Part shown: positions 55,438-64,000 of the stretch, in pieces
How the letters are laid out: every line of letters starts with the position of its first letter
Position numbering within the stretch: position 1 is the first letter of the stretch
NCBI GenBank assembly: GCA_943138885.2
Contig: OW964561.2
Coordinates: 35,169,182 to 35,233,181 of the forward strand
DNA length: 64,000 bases
Origin: Tholera decimalis
Taxonomy: Eukaryota > Arthropoda > Insecta > Lepidoptera > Noctuidae
Direction of reading: 5' to 3'
Notes under the pieces: model-generated
Database searches by the model: none
Seen by the model: only the letters and a program-made list of their open reading frames with translations
What the model was told of the DNA's origin: nothing
Program-made: the position numbers and the translations under genes

Positions 55438-56110
55438 AGCTTCAGTTTCTAGCTTCAGTTTTAGCTTCAGTTTCCAGCTTCAGTTTCAGCTTCAGTTTCA
55501 GTTTCAGCTTCAGTTTCCAGCTTCAGCTACAGCTTCGGTTTCAGCTTCAGTTTCCAGCTTCAGTTTTAGCTTCAGTTTAAGTTTCAGCTTCAGTTTCCGG
55601 CTTCAGTTTTAGTTTCAGTTTCCAGCATCAGTTTCAGCTTCAGTTTCAGCTTTCGTTTCAGCTTCAGTTTCAGCTTCAGTTTCCAGCTTCAGTTTCAACT
55701 TCAGTTGCAGCTTCAGTTTCAGTTCTAGCTTCAGCTTCAGCTTCGGTTTCAGTTCTAGCTTCAGCTTCAGTTTCAGCTTCAGTTTCCAGCTTCAGTTTTA
55801 GCTTCAGTTTCCAGCTTCAGTTTCCAGCTTCAGTTTCCAGCTTCAGTTTCAGTTTCGGCTTCAGTTTCAGCTTCAGTTTCAGCTTCAGTTTCCAGCTTCA
55901 GTTTTAGCTTCAGTTTTCAGCTTCAGTTTCAGCTTCAGTTTCAGCTTCAGTTTCAGCTTCAGTTTCAGCTTCAGTTTCAGCTTCAGTTTCAGCTTCAGTT
56001 TCCGGCTTCAGTTTCAGCTTCAGCTTCCAGCTTCAGGTTTAGCTTCAGTTTCAGCTTCAGTTTCAGCTTCAGTTCCGGCTTCAGTTTCAGCTTCAGCTCA
56101 GTTTCAGTTT
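55438..56110 (+). repeat. 12-bp minisatellite, ~670 bp
   Basis: Units of CAGCTTCAGTTT with 13-bp CCAGCTTCAGTTT variants, about 55 copies. A 79-codon SFSFSFQLQF-type frame at its start is a by-product. Confidence 0.95.
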
Positions 56111-56174
56111 GAGGCTGGCGCTTTCTCTTCTCTTTTTCCAACACCCTCTTAACATCCTTTAGGGATGATTTCCA

Positions 56175-56320
56175 GGGTAAAAACTATCCTACGTCCTTTC
56201 CAGGGTCCTAAGCTATTCCTATGCCAAATTTTATGTAAATCGGTTCAGCGGTTTAGGCGTGAAAAGGTAACAGACAGACAGACAGAGTTACTTTCGCATC
56301 AATAATATTATAGTGTATAG
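56175..56320 (-). mobile_element. Helitron-like fragment
   Basis: AATCGGTTCAGCGGTTTAGG, CAGACAGACAGACAGAGTTA and TTCGCATCAATAATATTATA are the reversed 5' half. Confidence 0.65.
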
Positions 56321-56337
56321 TGTATGTATTAAAGTAT

Positions 56338-56693
56338 GGATAGCTTTTGCCCGCGACTACGTTCGCGTGGGAGGTTTTTCCCGCGTAAATCCTGATCCCG
56401 TAGGAATTCCGGGATGAAACGTAGCTTATCTGTTTTTCCAGGATGTTACCTGTCTTTTTACCAAATTTAATTGCGATCTGTTCAGAAGCTTTTGCGTGAA
56501 AGAGCAACAAAGATACAATTCGAAAACTATCCCACGGGAACCTTATATCGGGATAATAACTATCCAATGTTCTTCCCAGGGTCCTAAACTATTCCCATGC
56601 TAAATTTCATACAAATCAGTTCAGCGGTTTAGGCGTGAAAAGGTAACAGACAGACAGAATTACTTTCGCATTTATAATATTAGTATGGATTTT
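56338..56693 (-). mobile_element. Helitron-like element(s), reversed
   Basis: ATAGCTTTTGCCCGCGACTA at the left, CTTTCGCATTTATAATATTA at the right, and two internal GATCCC/GGGATGA-type blocks suggesting two fused copies. Confidence 0.65.
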
Positions 56694-56823
56694 AAAGTGA
56701 TTTCTAGTACCATTATATTCAATGAAGGTTAAGATAGCCGCCGTGCCGACGGCGCACGGTGGGCTGGAATCGTCAAGTGGGGACTTAAGGATTCAAATGA
56801 GTATTTTTGAATTTTATGTACTA

Positions 56824-57034
56824 ACCAGCGGCTTCGCCCGCGTGGGAAGTTTTTCCCGTATAAATCCCGATCCCGTGGGAATTTCGCAAAATCCTTTCTT
56901 AGCTGATGCCTACGTTATAACATCTACCTGCATGCCAAATTTCAGCCCGATCCGTCCAGTGGTTTGGGCTGTGCGTTGATAGATCACTATGTCAGTCAGT
57001 CAGTCAGTCAATCAGTCAGTCAGTCACCTTTGAG
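56824..57034 (-). mobile_element. Helitron-like element, reversed
   Basis: CCAGCGGCTTCGCCCGCGTG at the left; GCCCGATCCGTCCAGTGG inside; a (CAGT)n microsatellite (56989-57025) near the right. Confidence 0.65.
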
Positions 57035-57380
57035 TTATATATATTTAGATGAATCGCTAAATGTATTTCTAAGCGCAAAACACGAAAACGGCTGGATCGA
57101 TTTGGCTGATTCTTTTTTGTTGTGTTTGGTTTTGTCAGAAGAAGGTTCTTATGAATAAAAAAGTAGGAAAGGTCTCAAGGGTAGAGGTAGGGGTTTTGGT
57201 AGGGTAGGGTAGGGATAGTGTAGAGTTCTAGATTCAATTCTCAATTCTTTATTATTTTATTATTAAGTTTGGGTAGAGGTAGAGTAAAGTATGGGTAGGG
57301 TATCGATAGGATAGGGGTAGTGGTATCGGTTGGGTAGGAGTAGGATACCACGCGAACGAAGTGGTGGCGGGTCAGCTAGT
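57035..57380 (+). mobile_element. Helitron-like element with GGTAGG-rich body
   Basis: ATATTTAGATGAATCGC start, then GGGTAGG/GGGTAGAG repeats, then CCACGCGAACGAAGTGGTGG hairpin and CAGCTAGTA end. Confidence 0.65.
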
Positions 57381-57419
57381 ACAGTATATATGTTAAAGTT
57401 TAAATAAATAAATAATGTG

Positions 57420-58045
57420 TTACAGAATAAATACAGTATATATGTATTGTTATACAACATGTATCGTAATTAACGCACACCCTCAAACACCGCAATTAGA
57501 AAATTATGTTATTATCATAATACATACTCTGAATTTTTTGTTTTACTTGTTTAAACAGTTCTTTTTTATGATTTATCTTTATTTTAATGAGTTTCATTTT
57601 TCTGTAATGTGTACTGAATGACGGAATTTGTATAAATCCGCATTTAAAAACTTACTACTTTAATTTAAGGTCCATAGTTAGTTTGTTTTTACTATACAGC
57701 AAAAGTGTAATTTATAATTTACGTAGATTTAATTGCTTTGGGATAAAAATTATTGATATTAAAACCGATAAAAATCGATCCAGTAATCGATTCTGAACAA
57801 ACTCATTTCAGGATGTGTATTAATAAAGGACCTTATGGATAGATGATATCAGGAAAATAGTTACAATAAATAGACTACAATAGAACAAAAAATGTGGCAA
57901 TCTTCGGAAGATATATTAACAAACAAACATTACAGCGTATTTTTTTTTATGTTTACTTACAGCTAACAAATTTGACAGTTAGTAAACTTATTAGTAATTG
58001 TAAACTTATTTTTGGGAAATAAAAAGCTTTTTATTTTATTTATTA
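57420..58045. other. AT-rich stretch, nothing recognised
   Basis: No gene or repeat end recognised. Confidence 0.4.
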
Positions 58046-58049
58046 CATA

Positions 58050-58229
58050 CTAGCTTTACTGCCGCGACTTCGCGTGAGAATTCCGGTATAAAAGTAGTCT
58101 ATCTGTTATTTCAGGATGCCAACTTACTTAGCAAATTTGATTCAAATCCGTTTAGTTTTTCTTGCGTGAAAGAGCAACAAACATACATACATCCTTACAA
58201 ACTTTCGCATTTATAATATTATATAGGAT
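58050..58229 (-). mobile_element. Helitron-like element, reversed
   Basis: ACTAGCTTTACTGCCGCGAC at the left, AACTTTCGCATTTATAATAT at the right. Confidence 0.7.
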
Positions 58230-58800
58230 AAGATTCCACTTTGTTAGTGTCACCATTGTAACGCCATTTAATGTGTTAGCTTGGGTATTGTTTTGTTAAA
58301 TACTTTTGTAAAGACGGGTCCGCTGCGACGTGTTTTCGTGTTTGCAAACAGTATAACATTGTTTGTAAACCGAATATACGTGTGGCCTCACAGTTTTGTT
58401 AGCAAAAACACAATAACATGTTTGCCGAGACGAATGGATAACATCTCCCGCGTTCGCCTGCGGGGAGGGAAAGTGACGCATTTTGTGTTCGCGCTCACTA
58501 GTAGAGGAAGACGGAATTGTTCGAAGAGTATGTTGATTGTCTATGACAATTCTCTTTGATTTGTGATGGAATGGAATAAAGAAAATACTGTCTTTTAATA
58601 CTTTGTTTTCTTCTCTATATCTGGTAAAATTAATGATAACAGCTCTTGATAATCACTTTCTGAACATCTAAAACTAAACAAAAACATTACAACAATTGGC
58701 GCAGCGGACGTTTTACTTACATGTTTTGCTAACATGTTTTGATAACATGTTTTGTTAGAAAATTGGCGCAGCGGACCCGGCTTTATGGATAGAAACTATA
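58230..58800. other. no recognised gene; GCGCAGCGGAC direct repeats
   Basis: The 92-codon frame at 58281 has no recognised domain. AATTGGCGCAGCGGAC occurs at about 58694 and 58760, and ACATGTTTTG(C/A)TAACATG at about 58721. Other CpG-rich bits look like repeat debris. Confidence 0.35.
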
Positions 58801-58810
58801 ACTAGTTTCT

Positions 58811-58860
58811 AGAGCTCTATTTTTAAAACGCTTTAACAAGCGTTTTAAAAATAGAGCTCT
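58811..58860. repeat. perfect inverted duplication, 23-bp arms, 4-nt loop
   Basis: AGAGCTCTATTTTTAAAACG begins the left arm (58811-58833); exact reverse complement 58838-58860; loop TAAC. Confidence 0.95.
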
Positions 58861-59184
58861 ACAGAATAAGCTCTAATAATAATTTCTTATTTTTATTTAT
58901 ACAGAGAGCTAGACATAAACCTTTTATTTAAAAATCGTTTCAATTAAACTAAACCTCTTTCAAAATCAACAACAAAATGTTTGATATATTTGAAATCGAA
59001 ACTTTTCGTGATATGTTTTATGATTTAGATATTTATTGATTCCAACTTTAAAATTTCATGTAAACAAATTTTTATCTTACTAATTTAATACTTATTAAAA
59101 ATAAACAAGCAGACTTTGGAAAATACTTAACAATATTTAGAACTGAGCACTTTCAGCTCAAATAAAAAATACCCTACTGGGTAT

Positions 59185-59974
59185 TACGAGGCATGCCTTT
59201 TAAGTTTTGTCGTTTGAAGAAAAAAACACAAGAACCTTATAGTACTTTTTATTGTTTTTCATTCACCACGTAGCTTTACTACACTTTTTCATTCGCTCAA
59301 CCAGTTATTATAACATTTATTCCACTCTAAATTGGGGGTGTTCAAATTGGCTGACTTGAAAGCCTCGACTGCTTCTTCACCGGACTGGAACCTTTGACCA
59401 CGAAGAGTTTTCTTAATTTTAAGAAATGTAAAGAAATCGTTAGGGCTTAGTTCAAGACTGTATGGAGGATGGTCAAGAATTTCTACTTTTTCCTTCTTCA
59501 AATACTCAATCGTTTGACGAGCGCTGTTTGAGCTTGCGTTATTGTGGTGCAGGATGATGCGTCGCTTTGAGTTAGATTTTCGAAGTTTGGCGATGACTTG
59601 TGGTAAACAAACTGTGGTATACCACTCTGCGTTAACCGTTCTACGATCTTCAAGTGCAATAGTCTAAATATCAGCGTTCGACAGTCCGCAGACATGGGGC
59701 TTCATCACTGAACACAGATGTTAGCTCTTCAAAACACTGAAACCGTGTCAGGCCTCTTCTAAAGTTGTAGAAAATTATTGCACGAACATTTTCCTACATT
59801 TTCGTACGTAACCTGACAGATTCCAATCGACGCTGTGACTAAACAATAGCATTAATCCTAATACTCTCAACTATTTTGGGATTCAAAATTTAAATACATT
59901 CGAATATAGAACAGTTCCAAATCGAAATTTCCGGGAAACATGGAAACGACAGAACTTAAAAGGCCTGCCTCGTA
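59185..59974 (-). pseudogene. mariner element, internally deleted
   Basis: TIRs TACGAGGCATGCCTTTTAAG (59185-59212) and its near-exact inverse (59947-59974) differ at two positions and are bounded by TA. The minus strand encodes parts of a DDE transposase: RIILHHNNASSNSARQTIEY, where mariners normally carry HDNA at the second catalytic Asp, then ILDHPPYSLELSPNDFFTF with the third catalytic Asp. The Asp-to-Asn change, a frameshift near 59500 and the short length (790 bp against about 1.3 kb) show it is dead. Confidence 0.85.
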
Positions 59975-59989
59975 TTGCCTTATACCTTT

Positions 59990-60040
59990 TTAACCGACTT
60001 CAAAAAAGGAGGAGGTTTTCAGTTCGTCGGGATCTTTTTT
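59990..60040 (+). mobile_element. end of AACCGACTTC hairpin family
   Basis: TTTTTAACCGACTTCAAAAA then GGAGGAGGTTTTCAG, as at 44094-44160. It directly abuts the mariner right end. Confidence 0.6.
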
Positions 60041-60044
60041 TAAA

Positions 60045-60485
60045 ATTAAAATAGCTATATATTTTAACAAAAATACGATAAAACAGTATTTAGTCATTAA
60101 TTACAAAACCGAGTCATAAAACCTGGCGTATGTATTAGTTACCTATTGATTTACTTCTTATTAGATAACCTAGATCAACAAATAGAAACTCTACAAACTC
60201 TATTTTGTTATTATAAGCCAAAGTGTAATTTAACAAGCTTCTTCGGCGTATGTATTTTTATAGCCATAATAAATTTTAACACTAATCTCGCTATCTAAGG
60301 CCCTCCAACCCACTACATTTTTGTCAATACCCTGATTAAAGTTATACCCCCATTTATTCTGTAACGCCTTTAAGTCTATAAAAAATTTGATTTATCTCTT
60401 ACTAAAAATAAATCGCATCAAAACAAAAATGATGATTCTAGATCGTGCTGAGAATAACTCGCCAGAGGTCCCACATTTTTTTTAT
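60045..60485. other. no recognised feature
   Basis: AT-rich; a short GGTTCGCGTTTGACCACC block at 60497 belongs to the 13730-15275 retrotransposon tail family. Confidence 0.4.
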
Positions 60486-60639
60486 TTATTAAAAATAGGT
60501 TCGCGTTTGACCACCATCTCACCACATATAGCTAATTGCGAGGTATTGCAAGCATACATTTGTATTAGAGCTCTGATATCGAATACTGGCGGCTGCACAG
60601 ACGAATGTAAGCGACGCAAGGCTTATAATCAGGAGCTTT

Positions 60640-61090
60640 ATGGATGAACTCCGAAAAATATGGTGAAACAAAAGCCACTTAAATCTGGCTTGTCAGAGAC
60701 TTGGTGTTTCCCATATTTCTTTACGCTTCGGAGACATAGACACTACGGAACAGTGACGTGAAAAGCATTGACGCTCTGGAGATGTGTTGTTGGACGAGTT
60801 AACTGGGAGTATCATGGAATGAACTCCGAACAAACATGTTCATCCTGAGCGAACTGATCATCCAACAACGCCTATCGTGCACAGTCAAAAAACGCATGCT
60901 CACTTTTTTGGTCATATTTCTCGGCGCGGTAATAACTCTCTTGAACGCCTGGTGGTGCAGGGCAAGGTTGAGTGTACCAGAACACGTGGGCAATGAGATG
61001 AACAGACCACGTTAAAGCGGCCATGGGCATACATGAGTGCCGCAGGAAGTATGATTCGTCACAACGCAAAGGTGATTAACGGTAGTTTAT
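60640..61090 (+). pseudogene. RTE-clade ORF2 C-terminal remnant
   Basis: With several frameshifts the plus strand reads LYASE, IDALEMCCW, LGVSWNELRTNMFIL, TVKKRMLTFFGHI, and LERLVVQGKVE. These are the successive motifs of the conserved region after RT in RTE elements (more complete family members read YGCETWTLRK...GHVARR...LVVQGKVEGKR). Dead by multiple stops. Confidence 0.75.
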
Positions 61091-61130
61091 GTCTTTATCT
61101 AAGGCATTCATTACATTGATGCAGTCAGTC

Positions 61131-61534
61131 GGAGTACCTACCTGGTATGATTGAAGGTGAGCTGTTAATGTCCATTAAGTCACCATTTTGTTTCGCCGAT
61201 GAAGAAGACTTCGATGACGACGACGATGTACTGGAACTTGAATATGATGACGTAGAAGAATTGAATGATGATGTACTATTGCATCGATCTCTCATGTTTT
61301 GTGATGTTTGGTCTTCAAGAATTGAATCAACGTTGTACTCACAACAAATTTTCGACGTATTGTTAGCATCCTTTAGCTTCTGTAGTTCACAGTAGTTCTT
61401 TAGTTGCCACTTGCAGTACAATTTCAGGATTCATACGCCGCCTTATCCAATGGTATCAAATAATTTTTCTCATCACACTCTTTGGATTTATTTTCAACAC
61501 TAGTATAACATGTTCTCATCTCTTGTTCGTGCAT
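61131..61534 (-). other. possible exon or pseudogene, Ser/Asp-rich, with splice donor
   Basis: A true ATG at 61534 opens MHEQEMRTCYTSVENKSK and stops after 36 residues. A second frame (from 61421) reads KNYCELQKLKDANNTSK, then a serine-rich run, and ends ...SPSIIP at a strong CCAG/GTAGGT donor-like site (about 61138). The two frames are offset by one, so it is either a pseudogene or two unrelated frames. No domain recognised. Confidence 0.25.
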
Positions 61535-61925
61535 TGTATTTTTATTTTGGTGTAATATGTAGTTGCAAAACAAGATCTGCTCTTCTTTTTAATATTGATT
61601 TCTAGCTTTTATTTAAATAAAAATAAATAGACTCAATTACAACAAAGCTCGATAAGTCACACAGCATTCAGTAAAGAATAAACATACTGACGTATACAAC
61701 TCCGTAGTTACAAAATCGGTAAAGTAAAACCATAATATAAAATAAGGCTCGATCATTTAACCAATGTTTAGCAATAAAATGATGAGAGTACAAACACTAC
61801 AGCACAGTATTATTTTCATGCAGTATAAAAACGCCAGAAAGCAAAAAGAGTCATTTCATAAATAAATATCGCACAAATAACTCACCTTGTGTTTAGTATT
61901 AAAACGGCGGATTATAACGGGTGGT

Positions 61926-62600
61926 TAAATTTTAAGGGCCTATGTTGAATGTGAACCACACCTAAACCTCAAGTTTTGTTTTGCATTTCATTTGACATTT
62001 ACAATTTCAGACTAACTCAATTTGAATCATGGAAAGATACACAACCGAGCAACGCGTTAAAGTTATTCAGGCTTATTATGAAAATGGGCGTTCAAATCAA
62101 AATGCACTTACTGTAGTTACTGAACTGCAGTTACTGTGAATGGCGTTCGCTATCGTGAGATGATAACGAACTTTTTATGGCCCAAATTGGAAGATATGGA
62201 TGTGGAAGATATGAGGTTTCAACAGGACGGTGCCACTTGCCAAACAGCTAACGAAACAATGGCTCTTTCGCGCGACAAATTCAATGGCCGCCAAGATCAT
62301 GTGATTTGACACCGTTGGACTTCTTTCTTTGGGGTTATTTGAAAGAAAAGGTGTACGTCGATAAGCCAACAACAATTCAAGAGCTAAAGCATAGAACCTC
62401 AATTATGCCTCAGCGTCATCGAAAATTTGAACCATCGGATGGAGGTGTGCTGCCGAGGTCGCGGCGGCCATTTGGCCGATATTTTGTTCCATACATAATT
62501 GAACCATACCATATTATCATAATAAAAAGAAATGACAATAATTTCCTAAATAATTTGTGTTTTATTCAAAATCAACATCGGCCCCCACCCTTTAGTTTAC
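61926..62600 (+). pseudogene. Tc1/mariner-type element, deleted
   Basis: Degenerate TIRs share GGGCC(T/G)ATGTTGA (61937 and, inverted, 62570). A true ATG at 62029 begins MERYTTEQRVKVIQAYYENG, the helix-turn-helix start, with a stop at 62137. After a deletion the frame reads VNGVRYREMITNFLWPKLE, then RFQQDGATCQTA (second catalytic Asp) and, after a frameshift, CDLTPLDFFLWGYLKEKVYV (third catalytic Asp). The catalytic first half is missing, so it is inactive. Confidence 0.85.
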
Positions 62601-62604
62601 GTCG

Positions 62605-63060
62605 CGTGGCATCCAACATTTAGCACTATACCCGCAAAACCGAATGGGTCCTTCAATACCGAAGGATGCGCGGTAAGCTTGTGATTAAAAAGTGACGGAA
62701 ATATTACGTTTGTCCTTTTCTGGACTAAAATATTCGGTTTATTTTTAACCTCTTCAATAAATTACGTCGCAAGTTAAGGAGAGAGGGTCGATGCATCGTG
62801 ATATTGTGGGACGCGTCCTAAATATTGTGGCTTCACATTTCAATGTCTAAGTATTATAGAAAACATTTTACTTTAATTAAAACTTCAAACATCATGATGT
62901 TTGATTTGATCTTGATTTTCTTTTAAAATAGTTTTTAAATTAATTCCGGAATAGTTGTTTTTTTAACCATTTGTGGGTAGGTGTAAAATTGTAAAATATG
63001 TAACGTCACACATGGTATTCTTGATCTCGAGGTGTACTCAATACAAACATACTACATATA
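62605..63060. other. no recognised feature
   Basis: AT-rich; no repeat ends or coding signal recognised. Confidence 0.4.
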
Positions 63061-63067
63061 AATAATA

Positions 63068-63251
63068 GTAGATTATACAACAAGTGAAAAAAAAGGGAAT
63101 TTAATTCGAGGTACGAAGTTGGATCCCGAGAGCAGCGAAGGATTCTAGAGTAGAATCCCGAGCGTAGCGAGGGATTCTAGATTAGAATCCTGAGCGGAGC
63201 GAGGGATACAAGGACCGAGATAAATTTTTTTTTCACGAGTTGTGTACTCTA
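63068..63251. mobile_element. 184-bp TIR element with CGAGCGNAGCGAGG repeats
   Basis: Imperfect 27-bp inverted ends (GTAGATTATACAACAAGTGA at the left; the right reverse complement starts GTAGAGTACACAACTCGTGA). Between them are three ~32-bp units of GATTCTAGA and GAATCC(C/T)GAGCG(T/G)AGCGAGG. No target duplication identified. Confidence 0.6.
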
Positions 63252-63356
63252 CTTTTTACCATTGACTGTGAGAAAATAAATAGGAGTCTAATATTTATAT
63301 TCATAGAATTTTATTATATAATCAGTAATAAAAGAACAAAGGATTAAATATAAACA

Positions 63357-64000
63357 TTAAAAATTTATAGTGAAATTAGAACAGTTTTCAAAATTCAGTG
63401 TTATATTCTTGTTTGGTTTTGAAACTGTCGTATTAGATAAGACTTGGGTATTTGGCAAAGTCGCCGTATTTTGTGGTTGCTGTTGCTGAGAAAGCTGTAA
63501 TGTAGTTGTTTTACAAGGTTTTCCTTTCGATGTTGAAGGGCGCGCCGGAGATAGTGGCGCAGAAGGGTCAACAGCAGACGGTTTTAGATTTATACTGTCA
63601 ATTATTCGGCTGCATCTTTTGGATTTGTTTTCGATCGAATCCTCGATATAGCTTTCTGCTACTGTGCTGGACCTCCACCCTCCGTGGCGTTTCAGTTCTG
63701 TAAGATCAGCACCTGAATTTGCTAAAAGGGTGGCAGAGCTTCTACGGAAACAATGTCCTGTGTACTTTTCGGGATTTGGTAGATTTAAGAATGTGGCAAT
63801 CTCTTTTGGCATCGCACCTATTTTGTTAATTCCAATAGGTTGCCGAGTACATTTTCCGCCATGGTATTGTAAGAAAAACCTATCGGTTTTTGTATTAGTG
63901 GGCCTTATAGCTTGATATTTTTCGACGATTTTAACGTATTCCTGCCGTATTACGAACGTTCTATCAATTTTAGTTTTTGTATCAGTTAAAACAACCAGTA
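63357..64000 (-). CDS. tyrosine recombinase (Crypton-like), partial at window edge
   Basis: The minus-strand frame is open from the window end to a stop at 63357 (213 residues visible). Catalytic landmarks of the phage-integrase fold are present in order: RFFLQYHGGKCTRQPIG strand region, GHCFRRSSATLLANSGADL (H82, R85 of the fragment), LKRHGGWRS (H105) and VAESYIEDS (nucleophile Tyr117). The first catalytic Arg lies outside the window. A ~90-residue tail rich in Ser, Gln, Pro and Asn follows. The enzyme would cut and rejoin DNA through a 3'-phosphotyrosine. Crypton-type elements of insects carry similar domains; a domesticated gene is an alternative. No stop or frameshift is seen. Confidence 0.75.
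   Translation of the reverse strand, partial: LVVLTDTKTKIDRTFVIRQEYVKIVEKYQAIRPTNTKTDRFFLQYHGGKCTRQPIGINKIGAMPKEIATFLNLPNPEKYTGHCFRRSSATLLANSGADLTELKRHGGWRSSTVAESYIEDSIENKSKRCSRIIDSINLKPSAVDPSAPLSPARPSTSKGKPCKTTTLQLSQQQQPQNTATLPNTQVLSNTTVSKPNKNITLNFENCSNFTINF

Noticed and set aside
55373..55612. 79-codon SFSFQLQF protein
   Set aside because: Translation of the 12-bp minisatellite only.
57160..57345. GGGTAGG-rich tract resembling telomere repeats
   Set aside because: Insect telomeres are TTAGG. This tract is irregular and lies inside a Helitron-like element ending in a GC hairpin and CTAGTA-type terminus.
61147..61395. 82-codon acidic plus-strand frame (DEEDFDDDDD)
   Set aside because: It is the antisense of the serine-rich minus-strand frame; neither is supported by homology, and low complexity explains both.

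Overview
The window looks like gene-poor, transposon-dense DNA from a moth or butterfly. The evidence is repeat content seen in the sequence: Lep1-type Helitron-like elements (start near TCTATACTAATATTATAAAG, end in a GC hairpin plus CTAGT), R1-clade, Jockey/CR1-like and RTE-like non-LTR retrotransposons, tRNA-headed SINEs, and a long composite repeat with a 5S-rRNA-like box. I could not recognise a single intact host gene. The whole window is AT-rich except for two GC-rich patches (about 325-600 and 40430-40720). Gene absence plus nested insertions would suit heterochromatin, a W chromosome or a large intergenic region; that is inference. Several open frames begin at TTG, CTG or GTG and are not genes.

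Layout. 1-5000: short tandem repeats, a GC-rich patch, fragments of retrotransposon tails, and an ~870-bp GGGTTCCGTAG-ended repeat. 5000-6450: a tRNA-like SINE, the first of five ~390-bp TIR elements, and a 5'-truncated non-LTR insert with a 15-bp target duplication. 8800-11760: a duplicated segment carrying 21-bp tandem repeats and a nested non-LTR copy. 12200-15300: SINE, Helitron-like and a decayed non-LTR with a mutated YADD box. 15870-20360: an internally deleted older non-LTR element split by a younger 5'-truncated R1-clade element that still has a 983-residue reading frame (RT plus RNase H), a poly(A) tail and a 14-bp target duplication. 20900-28200: foldback element, two 390-bp elements, SINEs, RTE remnants and hairpin element copy A. 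30200-33650: non-LTR fragments and hairpin element copy B, itself split by a CR1-like insert. 34100-36340: a broken piggyBac element. 37000-41050: retroelement fragment, fourth 390-bp element, candidate 1.47-kb TIR element. 44000-48770: Helitrons, SINE and a 1.97-kb element with 40-bp TIRs. 49300-53515: young poly(A)-tailed non-LTR insert, CR1-like 285-codon fragment, and a TRIM (miniature LTR retrotransposon). 53780-58230: a cluster of Helitron-like pieces, the fifth 390-bp element, and a 670-bp minisatellite. 59180-62600: two dead mariner-type elements and RTE debris. 63068-64000: a small TIR element and an open tyrosine-recombinase reading frame running off the end.

The most unusual signal is not a gene. 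At least eleven places carry short-loop inverted duplications (perfect or one-mismatch arms of 15-26 bp, loops mostly 3-15 nt) with unrelated arm sequences. Several sit inside transposon copies, where comparison with a sister copy or the broken reading frame shows the palindrome was gained after insertion. Two related long-hairpin elements also show arms that match each other better than they match the sister copy, and one 390-bp element has had one end replaced by an inverted copy of the other. Together these suggest repeated fold-back (template-switch) replication or arm conversion in this genome.
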